From Chromatiales bacterium (lineage in GTDB: Bacteria; Pseudomonadota; Gammaproteobacteria; Chromatiales; Chromatiaceae), in assembly GCA_022360595.1 (NCBI GenBank), contig JAKSCN010000394.1, positions 1-8,503 of the forward strand: DNA of 8,503 nt, in the 5' to 3' direction. The notes beneath the pieces were generated by a model that did not search any database, had not been told where the DNA came from, and saw nothing but the letters and a program-made list of their open reading frames with translations. This document shows, in pieces, positions 1 to 6,620 of this stretch (positions are counted from its first letter, which is position 1; every line of letters starts with the position of its first letter). The position numbers and the translations under genes were made by a program.

Positions 1-1424
1 CCGTTATTGAGCAGCATGATTTTGATCGGCAGGTCATGCTGGGTGCAGGTGGCCAGCTCCTGAATACACATCTGGATACTGGCTTCGCCGGTGATACAGG
101 CGACATCGGCCTTCGGATGGGCCATCTGCACACCCATGGCGGCCGGCAGTCCAAACCCCATGGTGCCCAGCCCCCCAGAGTTGATCCAACGACGAGTCTT
201 ATCGAACTTATAAAACTGCGCCGCAAACATCTGATGCTGACCAACATCGGAGGTGACAAAGGCATCTCCTTTGGTCACTTGGTGGAGGGTCTCCACCGCA
301 AACTGGGGTTTGATCAGCGGGCTTTGGTTATCGTAACGTAGACAATTCATACCACGCCACTGCTCAACTTGCGCCCACCACTTTTTAAGATCAGATTCAG
401 CCGGCTTCTTCTTGTGTTCCTTCACTACCTTCAACATATCGCGCAGCACCCCTTTCACCGGTCCAACAATGGGGACATCAACACGAACGTTCTTAGAGAT
501 GGAGGATGGGTCTATATCGACGTGAATGATAGTCGCGTTAGGGCAGAAGTGGGCGATATGACCGGTTACACGGTCATCAAAACGGGCACCGATCGCGATC
601 AGTACATCCGTCTCATGCATCGCCATATTAGCTTCGTAAGTCCCGTGCATTCCCAGCATGCCGAGAAACTGCCTGTCGGTACCCGGGTAGGCGCCCAATC
701 CCATCAGTGTGCTGGTAATCGGGTAGCCCAGCTCTTTCACCAGGTCAGTGAGCTGTTTCGAAGCATCGCCCGTCACCACACCACCACCGGTGTAAAATAC
801 CGGCCGCTTGGCGCCCAGCATCAGGTTGACCGCTTTTTTGATCTGTCCCAAATGCCCCTTGTTCACCGGGTTGTAGGAGCGCATGCTGATCTTTTTCGGA
901 TATTCGTATTTGATCTTGATATTTGGATCAGTGATATCCTTGGGAATATCGACGACAACAGGCCCGGGACGACCGGACGTGGCCACGAAAAAGGCCTTCT
1001 TTATGGTCTCCGCCAGATCTTTCAGATCCTTCACCAGAAAATTGTGCTTCACGCAGGGACGGGTGATGCCGATGGTATCGACCTCCTGAAAGGCATCACT
1101 ACCAATAAACGGGGTCGGCACCTGACCGGTCAGCACCACCATCGGGATGGAGTCCATATAGGCGGTCGCAATACCTGTCACCGCATTGGTGGCGCCTGGG
1201 CCAGAGGTAACCAATGCCACACCGGGCTTGCCTGTAGAGCGGGCATAACCGTCAGCGGCATGGGTTGCCGCCTGCTCATGCCGCACTAAAATGTGTTTCA
1301 CATCATCCTGTTTGAAAATTGCATCATAGATGTGCAGTACGGCACCACCAGGATAACCAAACACATGTTCAACGCCCTCATCCTTCAGACACTGAACGAT
1401 GATCTCGGCACCACTTAATTCCAC
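1..1424 (-). CDS. ilvI: Acetolactate synthase large (catalytic) subunit, 3' end outside window
   Basis: This thiamine-diphosphate enzyme condenses two pyruvates to acetolactate, or pyruvate with 2-oxobutyrate to acetohydroxybutyrate. It is the first common step of valine, leucine and isoleucine synthesis in the cytoplasm. I translated 474 residues from the minus strand; the family is about 575 long, so roughly 100 C-terminal residues lie beyond the left edge. The N-terminal pyrimidine-binding domain (about 1-165) has YPGG (24-27), the catalytic glutamate E50 in RHEQAATH and TSGPGATN (73-80). The middle domain has GARFDDRVTG (279-288). The C-terminal domain has SDVGQHQMFAAQ (392-403) and GGLGTMGFGLPAAMG (417-431). 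The diphosphate motif reads GEAS (446-449) and ends in NN (473-474). The start is GTG, chosen because a strong Shine-Dalgarno sequence lies 7 bases upstream and the protein begins in the usual MELSGAE register. The regulatory subunit gene ilvH/ilvN would be expected downstream but is not visible. Family identity is very secure; ilvI versus ilvB is a naming choice. Confidence 0.96.
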   Translation of the reverse strand, partial: MELSGAEIIVQCLKDEGVEHVFGYPGGAVLHIYDAIFKQDDVKHILVRHEQAATHAADGYARSTGKPGVALVTSGPGATNAVTGIATAYMDSIPMVVLTGQVPTPFIGSDAFQEVDTIGITRPCVKHNFLVKDLKDLAETIKKAFFVATSGRPGPVVVDIPKDITDPNIKIKYEYPKKISMRSYNPVNKGHLGQIKKAVNLMLGAKRPVFYTGGGVVTGDASKQLTDLVKELGYPITSTLMGLGAYPGTDRQFLGMLGMHGTYEANMAMHETDVLIAIGARFDDRVTGHIAHFCPNATIIHVDIDPSSISKNVRVDVPIVGPVKGVLRDMLKVVKEHKKKPAESDLKKWWAQVEQWRGMNCLRYDNQSPLIKPQFAVETLHQVTKGDAFVTSDVGQHQMFAAQFYKFDKTRRWINSGGLGTMGFGLPAAMGVQMAHPKADVACITGEASIQMCIQELATCTQHDLPIKIMLLNN

Positions 1425-1431
1425 GTTAAAA

Positions 1432-1437
1432 CCTCCC
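1432..1437 (-). promoter_or_regulatory. Shine-Dalgarno site fixing the GTG start of ilvI
   Basis: On the minus strand GGGAGG lies 7 bases before the GTG at 1424-1422. No ATG gives a better N-terminus for acetolactate synthase, so this site decides the start codon. Confidence 0.75.
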
Positions 1438-1502
1438 AGAGACTGGCCGGGGAATACCCTACCGAATTCTAGTGAACTTGGGGAAAAATATCGAAACTAT
1501 GC

Positions 1503-1531
1503 AAATTACTAATATTCCAGTTACAGGTCAA
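1503..1531 (-). promoter_or_regulatory. Possible sigma-70 promoter for ilvI
   Basis: On the minus strand TTGACC (1531-1526) resembles a -35 box. The -10 is weak: TAATTT at spacing 17, or AGTAAT at spacing 15. This would give a leader of about 70-80 bases. I found no Ile/Val/Leu-rich leader peptide or T-box-like hairpin in that leader, so classical attenuation is not supported. Confidence 0.3.
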
Positions 1532-1540
1532 GGGATTAGC

Positions 1541-1618
1541 TGTTTGGCTCAATAGGAAAAGCGGCCACTTAGCAAGGCCTCGCTCCCTATTTTCTGTATA
1601 GAAAATGCGAGCCAAACA
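1541..1618. repeat. 78-base element with perfect 10-bp terminal inverted repeats and internal stems
   Basis: TGTTTGGCTC at 1541-1550 is matched exactly by its reverse complement at 1609-1618. Further pairings lie inside: AATAGG (1551-1556) with CCTATT (1586-1591), GGCC (1563-1566) with GGCC (1576-1579), and ATTTTCT (1589-1595) with AGAAAAT (1600-1606) around a 4-base loop. The second and fourth share three bases, so they fit a three-way junction or two alternative folds. Outside the ends, ATTAG (1535-1539) and CTAAT (1625-1629) are also complementary. There is no T-run after either end, so a terminator is unlikely. It could be a small non-autonomous mobile repeat, a DNA operator or a structured RNA. 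I do not recognise it as a named family. Confidence 0.6.
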
Positions 1619-1660
1619 TCACTTCTAATATAGAAACTCCCGAGATTTAGCCTTTACCCC

Positions 1661-1688
1661 TTGCCATTAGCCATATCTGTCGCATAAT
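1661..1688 (+). promoter_or_regulatory. Probable sigma-70 promoter for the DUF4124 gene
   Basis: TTGCCA (1661-1666) and CATAAT (1683-1688, five of six consensus bases) are separated by 16 bases. They lie 26 bases before the first possible start codon at 1715, giving a short leader. Confidence 0.5.
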
Positions 1689-1714
1689 GCGGAGATAATA
1701 AGTTTGATTAGTTC

Positions 1715-2185
1715 ATGATGGATATCCTTATGTTACTCCGCACAATGGTCATCGCTGGGATTGCAGCACTGTTCGTTACCACCTTAGGGCACGCCAAAAT
1801 GTACCGCTGGGTCGATGAGAATGGCACTACCGTCTACTCTCAATCTCCTCCCCCGGATGGCAAGGCGGCCACAGAGATCAAAGCGCGCAAATACCCTAAG
1901 CCTGCACCCGCCCCCGAAAAAACAGAGGATGACAAAGAGGAAGACAACTCTGCGGATGCAGAGACCGACAAGGAGAAAAAGAAGGAGTTAGCCCGCAGGA
2001 AGGCTGAATCGGACGAAATCAAAGCAGAAAACTGCAAAGCGGCCAGGAATAATCTACAGATTTACAAGGATATAGGCACGCGCGTACTCAAAACCCCAGA
2101 TGGACTGTATCAGCGCCTGACTGATGAGGAGCGTGAGAAACGGATCAAGGAAGAAAAGAAGAGAGTTAAAGAGTTTTGCGAATAG
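1715..2185 (+). CDS. Secreted DUF4124 domain protein of unknown function
   Basis: This is a 156-residue protein with a Sec signal peptide: a hydrophobic stretch at about 11-24 and a likely cleavage after GHA at 27. The mature protein begins with the DUF4124 signature KMYRWVDENGTTVYSQSPPP (28-47). A Pro-rich linker (60-68) and a highly charged Asp/Glu/Lys segment (69-105) follow. A C-terminal helical part has two cysteines, C107 and C155, that could form a disulfide in the periplasm. This layout, with one cysteine opening the helical part and one near the end, is familiar in gammaproteobacterial DUF4124 proteins; their role is not established. In-frame ATGs at 1715, 1718 and 1730 are all possible. 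A weak GGAT 6 bases before 1730 slightly favours the last, which still keeps the signal peptide. The gene diverges from ilvI and converges on rmlB, so it is probably monocistronic. Confidence 0.85.
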   Translation: MMDILMLLRTMVIAGIAALFVTTLGHAKMYRWVDENGTTVYSQSPPPDGKAATEIKARKYPKPAPAPEKTEDDKEEDNSADAETDKEKKKELARRKAESDEIKAENCKAARNNLQIYKDIGTRVLKTPDGLYQRLTDEEREKRIKEEKKRVKEFCE

Positions 2186-2194
2186 AGCCCCCCC

Positions 2195-2229
2195 CCTTGG
2201 GCAGCGTATAGAAACCACGCTGCCCAAGG
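2195..2229. terminator. Perfect 13-bp hairpin between convergent genes
   Basis: Arms 2195-2207 and 2217-2229 are exact reverse complements around a 9-base loop. With a one-base bulge at 2230 the stem extends by CCCC (2191-2194) and GGGG (2231-2234). It lies between the DUF4124 stop (2183-2185) and the rmlB stop (2237-2239), so it can act on both strands. Neither side has a U-run, so it may block read-through or protect 3' ends rather than be a standard intrinsic terminator. A run of nine C (2188-2196) precedes the stem. Confidence 0.65.
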
Positions 2230-2236
2230 CGGGGAG

Positions 2237-3358
2237 TCAATCGTAGTTGGTTCCTACCCACTCCTGGTAACTGCCGTCCATTACCGCTCGCCACCACGCT
2301 TCATTGTCGAGATACCAATCCAAGGTTTTACGTATACCGGTCTCAAAAGACTCGACTGGATCGTAACCCAGCTCGCCACTGATTTTGCGGGCATCGATGG
2401 CATACCGACGATCATGCCCCAAACGGTCTTTCACAAAGGTGATCAGTGACTCAGCACCACGCCCTGCTACCTGGGGGGAGTGAGGAAAACGTTCCTGCAT
2501 AGTAGCGTCAGCTTCGAAGCGTTCATCCAACAACTGGCAAATGAGCTTCACGATATCAATATTGGTCCATTCGTTGTTGCCACCGATATTATAGGTCTCC
2601 CCCAACCGGCCTTTGCGGATGATCAGATCAATACCTCGGTTGTGATCATCCACGTAGAGCCAATCACGGATCTGCTTACCGTCACCGTAAATTGGCAGTG
2701 GCTTTCCATCCAAAATATTAGCAATCACCAGGGGAATCAGCTTCTCCGGAAACTGATAAGGGCCATAGTTGTTGGAACAGTTACTGGTAGTCACCTGCAG
2801 GCCATATGTGTGATGGTAGGCTCGCACCAAGTGATCAGAAGAGGCCTTACTGGCCGCATAGGGTGAGTTGGGTGCATACTGATTGGTCTCGGCAAAGGCC
2901 GGATCATTGACTGCCAAGGTGCCATACACCTCATCGGTAGAGACATGATGGAAGCGGTGCTTCATGCCACCACCATCCAGCCAGACCTTTTTAGCTGCCT
3001 TCAGCAGAGAGTGAGTACCGGTAATATTGGTCTCAATAAAGGCATCCGGCCCATGTATGGAGCGATCCACATGGGACTCCGCAGCAAAGTGCACTAAAGT
3101 GTCGATTTGCTCATCCTGCAAGAGTTTTTCTATCAGCCCGGTATCACAAATATCGCCTTGCACGAACTGAAACTGGGGGTTGGATTCACACCCGGCAAGA
3201 TTGGCGCGGTTTCCTGCATAGGTCAACGCATCCAGCACAATCACCCGATCTTGAGGATAGGTATCCAGCCAATAGTGGACAAAGTTTGCCCCGATAAACC
3301 CCGCACCACCTGTAACCAATAATTTGGAGGGCGCATACTGTTCAATCTGTTCATTCAT
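2237..3358 (-). CDS. rmlB: dTDP-glucose 4,6-dehydratase
   Basis: Second enzyme of dTDP-L-rhamnose synthesis: it converts dTDP-glucose to dTDP-4-keto-6-deoxyglucose with bound NAD+, in the cytoplasm. The 373-residue protein is an extended short-chain dehydrogenase. TGGAGFIG (16-23) is the NAD-binding glycine motif; HFAAESHVDRS (90-100) and STDEVYG (140-146, with the catalytic Thr-Asp-Glu) follow. SPYAASK (165-171) carries Tyr167 and Lys171. NCSNNYGPYQFPEKLIP (193-209) and YNIGG (256-260) are typical of RmlB. About 11 residues precede the usual N-terminus, but no nearer start with a good ribosome site is visible; the ATG itself has only a weak, distant GGGA. It is last in the operon, 58 bases after rmlD. 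That spacer is AT-rich with only a weak six-bp inverted repeat (3365-3370 with 3381-3386). RffG of enterobacterial common antigen is a paralogue, but the context here indicates RmlB. Confidence 0.96.
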   Translation of the reverse strand: MNEQIEQYAPSKLLVTGGAGFIGANFVHYWLDTYPQDRVIVLDALTYAGNRANLAGCESNPQFQFVQGDICDTGLIEKLLQDEQIDTLVHFAAESHVDRSIHGPDAFIETNITGTHSLLKAAKKVWLDGGGMKHRFHHVSTDEVYGTLAVNDPAFAETNQYAPNSPYAASKASSDHLVRAYHHTYGLQVTTSNCSNNYGPYQFPEKLIPLVIANILDGKPLPIYGDGKQIRDWLYVDDHNRGIDLIIRKGRLGETYNIGGNNEWTNIDIVKLICQLLDERFEADATMQERFPHSPQVAGRGAESLITFVKDRLGHDRRYAIDARKISGELGYDPVESFETGIRKTLDWYLDNEAWWRAVMDGSYQEWVGTNYD

Positions 3359-3416
3359 AGTTTAAAAGTTTGTCCCACTTAACTTTATAAAATTTCAGGT
3401 TTACCGATTTCCAGAA

Positions 3417-4283
3417 TCAGAGTTCAGCAAGCATCTCACGTAGCGCCTGTCGCCAATGCACTGCCTGCAGACCCAAGGCTTGTAAAGTCGGTGTTTTATC
3501 CAATACGCTGTAGGCAGGCCGCGCGGCTGGTGTCGGGTAATCGGCGGTTCGAAGGGGACTAATCACGCAGGGTTTCCTCAGCACTCCTATAGCCAAGGCC
3601 TCCTCCTGAATCGCCACAGCGAAGTCGTACCAGCTCGCAACCCCCATATCGGTCCAGTGATGCATGCCACTCAGATTCAACTGCACCGCTCGCCAGGAAG
3701 CCCTGGCCAAACCATTCGCCCAGGTAGGTGAACCGATCTGATCGGCCACAATGCCCAACTGATCACGCTCCGTCATCAAACGCAGCATGGTTTTAACGAA
3801 GTTATTGCCGTGCGCGGAGTAGACCCAGGCGGTACGAATAATGGCGCAGCGCCCACCCAATGCAGTCTCTACAACTTCATCTCCAGCCTGCTTGCTGGCA
3901 CCATAAACACCGAGCGGACCGGGCTGATCATCAACCAGATAGGGAGTACCCTTCTGGCCATTGAAAACAAAATCTGTTGATATGTGCAGCATTTGAGCGC
4001 CAAGTTCTGCGGCACAGGTAGCCAACAGCCGTGCACCATCCCGATTGATTGCGTAGGCAATATCAGCCTCATCCTCGGCTTTATCCACCGCAGTATAGGC
4101 TGCGGCATTGATAATCCAGTCCGGTTGCTCTCTATGAATCAGTTCACAAACCTGATCTGGCTGCAGAAGGTTCAGTTGTCTCTTATCAGCCGCCAGAACA
4201 TCAACCTCTGCTGGCGCCGTACGTTGAAGTTCCCAACCTAGCTGCCCCCCCGCACCGGCAATCAAAATTTTCAATCCAGCCAT
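3417..4283 (-). CDS. rmlD: dTDP-4-dehydrorhamnose reductase
   Basis: Final step of the pathway: NAD(P)H-dependent reduction of dTDP-4-keto-L-rhamnose to dTDP-L-rhamnose. With the start at 4283 the protein has 288 residues and begins MAGLKILIAGAGGQLG, as the family does. Motifs are GAGGQLG (10-16), NAAAYTAVDKAE (59-70), STDFVFNG (102-109), YGASKQAGD with Tyr127 and Lys131, ADQIGSPTW (180-188) and the C-terminal RPAYSVLD (255-262). An upstream in-frame ATG at 4304 would add seven residues and overlap rmlC by 20 bases. I prefer 4283 because the extension has no family counterpart and this ATG sits one base after the rmlC stop, with GAGG 12 bases upstream. The layout suggests translational coupling to rmlC. 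Confidence 0.94.
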   Translation of the reverse strand: MAGLKILIAGAGGQLGWELQRTAPAEVDVLAADKRQLNLLQPDQVCELIHREQPDWIINAAAYTAVDKAEDEADIAYAINRDGARLLATCAAELGAQMLHISTDFVFNGQKGTPYLVDDQPGPLGVYGASKQAGDEVVETALGGRCAIIRTAWVYSAHGNNFVKTMLRLMTERDQLGIVADQIGSPTWANGLARASWRAVQLNLSGMHHWTDMGVASWYDFAVAIQEEALAIGVLRKPCVISPLRTADYPTPAARPAYSVLDKTPTLQALGLQAVHWRQALREMLAEL

Positions 4284-4284
4284 G

Positions 4285-4833
4285 CTAAGGGTATACCTCA
4301 GCATCTTTTAGCCAGACACCCGCCTCATCTTTGGCCGACAACACAGGCGGGGCGTCACTGCTAACCGGCCACTCAATACCAATCTCAGGGTCATCCCAGC
4401 GAATACAGCGTTCATGTTCAGGCGCATACAGGTCCGTACATTTGTAGATGAACTCAGCGTAGTCAGAGGTCACAATGAACCCATGGGCAAAACCCGGCGG
4501 CACCCAGAACATCTTCTTATTCTCAGCCGACAGTATCTCCCCAGCCCACTGGCCATAGGTCGACGAGCTTTTGCGCAGATCCACAGCTACATCAAAGACC
4601 TCACCGGCAATGACACGCACCAGCTTCCCCTGGGGTTGTTTTATCTGATAGTGAAGCCCTCGCAGCACCCCTTTACTGGAACTGCTATGGTTATCCTGAA
4701 CAAAAGGTAGCTCAATCCCCACTTCAGAAAACCTGTCCTGCCGCCAGGTCTCCATAAAAAAACCACGATGATCACCGAACACTTGGGGCTCGATCACCAC
4801 CACCTCGGGAATTTGGGTGGGAGAAAACTTCAT
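4285..4833 (-). CDS. rmlC: dTDP-4-dehydrorhamnose 3,5-epimerase
   Basis: Third step: it epimerises dTDP-4-keto-6-deoxyglucose at C3 and C5, without cofactor, in a cupin fold. The 182-residue length is standard. Visible motifs are DHRGFFMETWR (21-31), FVQDNHSSSSKGVLRGLHYQ (44-63) with catalytic His61, GKLVRVIAGEVFDVAVDLR (69-87), WVPPGFAHGF (110-119), and EFIYKCTD with Tyr130. Asp169 in SAKDE is the likely dyad partner of His61, by analogy with the Salmonella enzyme. Its ATG overlaps the rmlA stop by one base (TAATG), and GGGAA lies about 8 bases upstream, so it is translationally coupled to rmlA. All recognisable active-site residues are intact. Confidence 0.96.
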   Translation of the reverse strand: MKFSPTQIPEVVVIEPQVFGDHRGFFMETWRQDRFSEVGIELPFVQDNHSSSSKGVLRGLHYQIKQPQGKLVRVIAGEVFDVAVDLRKSSSTYGQWAGEILSAENKKMFWVPPGFAHGFIVTSDYAEFIYKCTDLYAPEHERCIRWDDPEIGIEWPVSSDAPPVLSAKDEAGVWLKDAEVYP

Positions 4834-5708
4834 TAATGCATTCCCAGATTAGCCACGCGCATAAGATACTGACCATACTCGTTCTTTAACAGTGGTCCGG
4901 CCAAATCCAGAAGCTGGTCGCGGTTAATATATCCCATTGAATAGGCCACCTCTTCCAAGCAGGCAATCTTTAAATTCTGTCGCTCTTCAATGACTTTAAT
5001 AAAATTGGAGGCGTCAAGCAGCGACGCATGCGTCCCTGTGTCCAGCCAAGCGATACCCCGCCCCATCAGTTCAACCGAAAGATCACCACGCGCCAAATAG
5101 GCTTTGTTCACATCCGTAATCTCCAGCTCACCGCGCGGTGAAGGTTCTATTCCCTTAGCAATAGAGATCACGTCATTGTCGTAAAAGTAGAGCCCTGTTA
5201 CCGCGTAGTTGGACTTAGGGGTCTCCGGCTTCTCTTCCAGGTCAGTCACCTGACCACCACCATTAAAACTGACTACCCCGTAGCGTTCAGGATCACGCAC
5301 GTAGTAGCCAAACACAACGGCTCCCCTCTCCAGCTTAGCCGACAATTGAAGCGTCTGAGCAAGATTGTGTCCGTAAAAGATATTGTCCCCAAGAATCAGG
5401 CAGACAGTATCGTTCCCGATAAACTCCTCCCCTATGAGAAAAGCTTGGGCCAAGCCATCGGGACTAGGCTGAACCGCATACTGCAAACTGATACCCAACT
5501 GGTTGCCGTCTCCAAGCAACTTCTGAAAAGCCGCTTGATCCTCTGGTGTGGTAATGATTAGAATTTCCTGAATACCAGCCAACATCAAAGTAGATAATGG
5601 GTGATAAATCATGGGCTTATCGTAGACAGGCATCAGCTGTTTGCTGACCGCCCGAGTCAAGGGGTGAAGCCGGGTGCCCGAGCCACCAGCCAGGATTATA
5701 CCTTTCAT
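4833..5708 (-). CDS. rmlA: Glucose-1-phosphate thymidylyltransferase
   Basis: First step of the pathway: glucose-1-phosphate plus dTTP gives dTDP-glucose and pyrophosphate; the family is usually feedback-inhibited by dTDP-rhamnose. From the ATG at 5708 the protein is 291 residues, the normal size, and begins MKGIILAGGSGTRLHPLT with the nucleotide-binding loop at 8-18. Other motifs are SKQLMPVYDKPM (22-33), GDNIFYGH (107-114) with the metal-binding Asp108, RYGVVSF (142-148), EEKP (158-161), EITDVN (196-201) and WLDTGTH (221-227). The frame stays open upstream to an ATG at 5768, but those 20 residues have no family counterpart, so I reject that start. The ribosome site is weak (AAGAG about 13 bases away). 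It is the first gene of the rmlACDB operon, with a consensus -10 box about 95 bases upstream. Confidence 0.96.
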   Translation of the reverse strand: MKGIILAGGSGTRLHPLTRAVSKQLMPVYDKPMIYHPLSTLMLAGIQEILIITTPEDQAAFQKLLGDGNQLGISLQYAVQPSPDGLAQAFLIGEEFIGNDTVCLILGDNIFYGHNLAQTLQLSAKLERGAVVFGYYVRDPERYGVVSFNGGGQVTDLEEKPETPKSNYAVTGLYFYDNDVISIAKGIEPSPRGELEITDVNKAYLARGDLSVELMGRGIAWLDTGTHASLLDASNFIKVIEERQNLKIACLEEVAYSMGYINRDQLLDLAGPLLKNEYGQYLMRVANLGMH

Positions 5709-5803
5709 AGTGAAAGTTCTACTCTTAAGGACAATTATCAAGAATAGGGAGCGCGGACATCTCCCCAATGGTCATTCAAAACGCACAGTCAAAACATCGC
5801 GAG

Positions 5804-5832
5804 ATTATACATTACCGACCTTGCCAGATAAA
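5804..5832 (-). promoter_or_regulatory. Likely sigma-70 promoter of the rmlACDB operon
   Basis: The minus strand carries a perfect TATAAT (5809-5804). At 17 bases spacing there is a poor -35, TTTATC (5832-5827). The start of transcription would be about 90 bases before the rmlA ATG. A weak -35 with a perfect -10 is compatible with activator dependence; that is inference. Confidence 0.5.
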
Positions 5833-5849
5833 TCTACACACACAACTCG

Positions 5850-5865
5850 GTATTTTGTGAAATAC
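5850..5865. promoter_or_regulatory. 16-base palindrome, candidate operator in the rmlA-cysC divergent region
   Basis: GTATTTTGTGAAATAC has two perfect six-base half sites around a TGTG centre. It lies just upstream of the predicted rmlA -35 (5827-5832) and about 50 bases before the predicted cysC -10, so a dimeric regulator bound here could affect both promoters. I cannot assign a regulator. Confidence 0.4.
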
Positions 5866-5911
5866 GTACTAAAATTACACGGAACAACTAACACGCGAAA
5901 AGGCAATACCT

Positions 5912-5920
5912 TGATATACT
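5912..5920 (+). promoter_or_regulatory. Extended -10 promoter for cysC
   Basis: TGATATACT matches the extended -10 pattern TGnTATAAT with one mismatch. No good -35 is seen 16-18 bases upstream, which extended -10 promoters tolerate. The implied leader is about 33 bases before the cysC ATG. Confidence 0.45.
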
Positions 5921-5959
5921 CTTGGCTCAGCCACAACACTATGGAAGACACAGCACAGA

Positions 5960-6589
5960 ATGGATACTAATATCGTCTGGCATAAGCCAACTGTTACCCG
6001 TAAAAGACGTGCGAATAATAACGGTCATAACAGCGTTATTCTGTGGTTTACTGGTCTCTCCGGCGCTGGAAAGTCCACTATTGCTCATGCTCTAGAGGAG
6101 CGCCTTTATCAGTTGGGCGCCAACACATATGTGCTTGATGGTGACAATGTACGCCATGGCCTCTGCAACGATCTCGGTTTTTCTGATGAGGATCGCAATG
6201 AAAATATTCGCCGAATAGGTGAATTAGCAAAACTTTTCATTGATGCCGGAGTGATAGCACTAACAGCCTTTATTTCCCCTTTCCGTGCGGACAGACAGAA
6301 AGCGAGGGATCTGGTAGCCGATGGCGATTTCATTGAAATTTATGTTAAGTGCCCACTAGAAGTTTGCGAGACACGAGATCCCAAAGGTCTATACAAAAAG
6401 GCACGCGCCGGTCTAATCAAGGCCTACACAGGTATCTCTTCACCTTATGAAGAGCCTGAAACCCCCGAAATCATTGTAGATACAAGTATCAACAACATTG
6501 ATCAATGTGTTGAGCTAATAGTTAATCATCTGATACATAAAGGGATTATTAAAAGCGCCCCAATCCCTGAACAGAAAGCAACCTACTAA
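5960..6589 (+). CDS. cysC: Adenylylsulfate (APS) kinase
   Basis: It phosphorylates APS with ATP to PAPS, the sulfate donor for assimilatory reduction and for sulfotransferases, in the cytoplasm. The 209-residue length is typical of stand-alone CysC. The P-loop is GLSGAGKST (32-40); DGDNVRHGL (60-68), GFSDEDRNENIRRIGE (73-88), FISPFRADR (104-112, Ser106 equivalent to the phosphorylated serine of E. coli CysC), and KGLYKKARAG with YTGISSPYEEP (142-166) complete the family pattern. All key residues are present. A GGAAGA 11 bases upstream supports the ATG. No cysD, cysN or sulfotransferase gene is adjacent; it is divergent from rmlA and convergent with lapD, hence probably monocistronic. G+C is lower than in its neighbours (97 of 240 bases over 6121-6300 and 6481-6540, about 40%), which may hint at separate acquisition. 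A role in glycan sulfation is possible but unproven. Confidence 0.95.
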   Translation: MDTNIVWHKPTVTRKRRANNNGHNSVILWFTGLSGAGKSTIAHALEERLYQLGANTYVLDGDNVRHGLCNDLGFSDEDRNENIRRIGELAKLFIDAGVIALTAFISPFRADRQKARDLVADGDFIEIYVKCPLEVCETRDPKGLYKKARAGLIKAYTGISSPYEEPETPEIIVDTSINNIDQCVELIVNHLIHKGIIKSAPIPEQKATY

Positions 6590-6595
6590 GTGGTT

Positions 6596-6620
6596 GAATA
6601 AGCTACTCGCCCCCTTATTC
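6596..6620 (+). terminator. Weak hairpin after cysC
   Basis: GAATAAG (6596-6602) pairs with CTTATTC (6614-6620) around an 11-base loop, six bases after the cysC stop. The stem is AT-rich and only a mixed TTGCTAATT follows, so it is at best a weak terminator. The rest of the gap to 6772 holds a 10-bp palindrome TGGTTAACCA (6645-6654) and no convincing gene. Confidence 0.3.

Noticed and set aside
36..1289. Plus-strand open frames of 101 and 306 residues at the left end
   Set aside because: They lie antisense to the clear acetolactate synthase frame on the minus strand and their translations show no recognisable domain.
1425..1502. Attenuator or leader peptide for ilvI
   Set aside because: No short frame rich in branched-chain codons and no terminator-like hairpin is visible in the predicted leader.
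4284..4304. Seven-residue extension of RmlD from an ATG at 4304
   Set aside because: It would overlap rmlC by 20 bases, and the start at 4283 matches the usual N-terminus.
5709..5768. Twenty-residue N-terminal extension of RmlA from an ATG at 5768
   Set aside because: RmlA proteins begin at MKGIILAGG; the extension resembles no part of the family and would overlap the predicted leader.
5674..5970. Plus-strand 98-residue open frame across the rmlA-cysC gap
   Set aside because: It begins antisense to rmlA, ends inside cysC, covers the promoter region and has no coding-like features.
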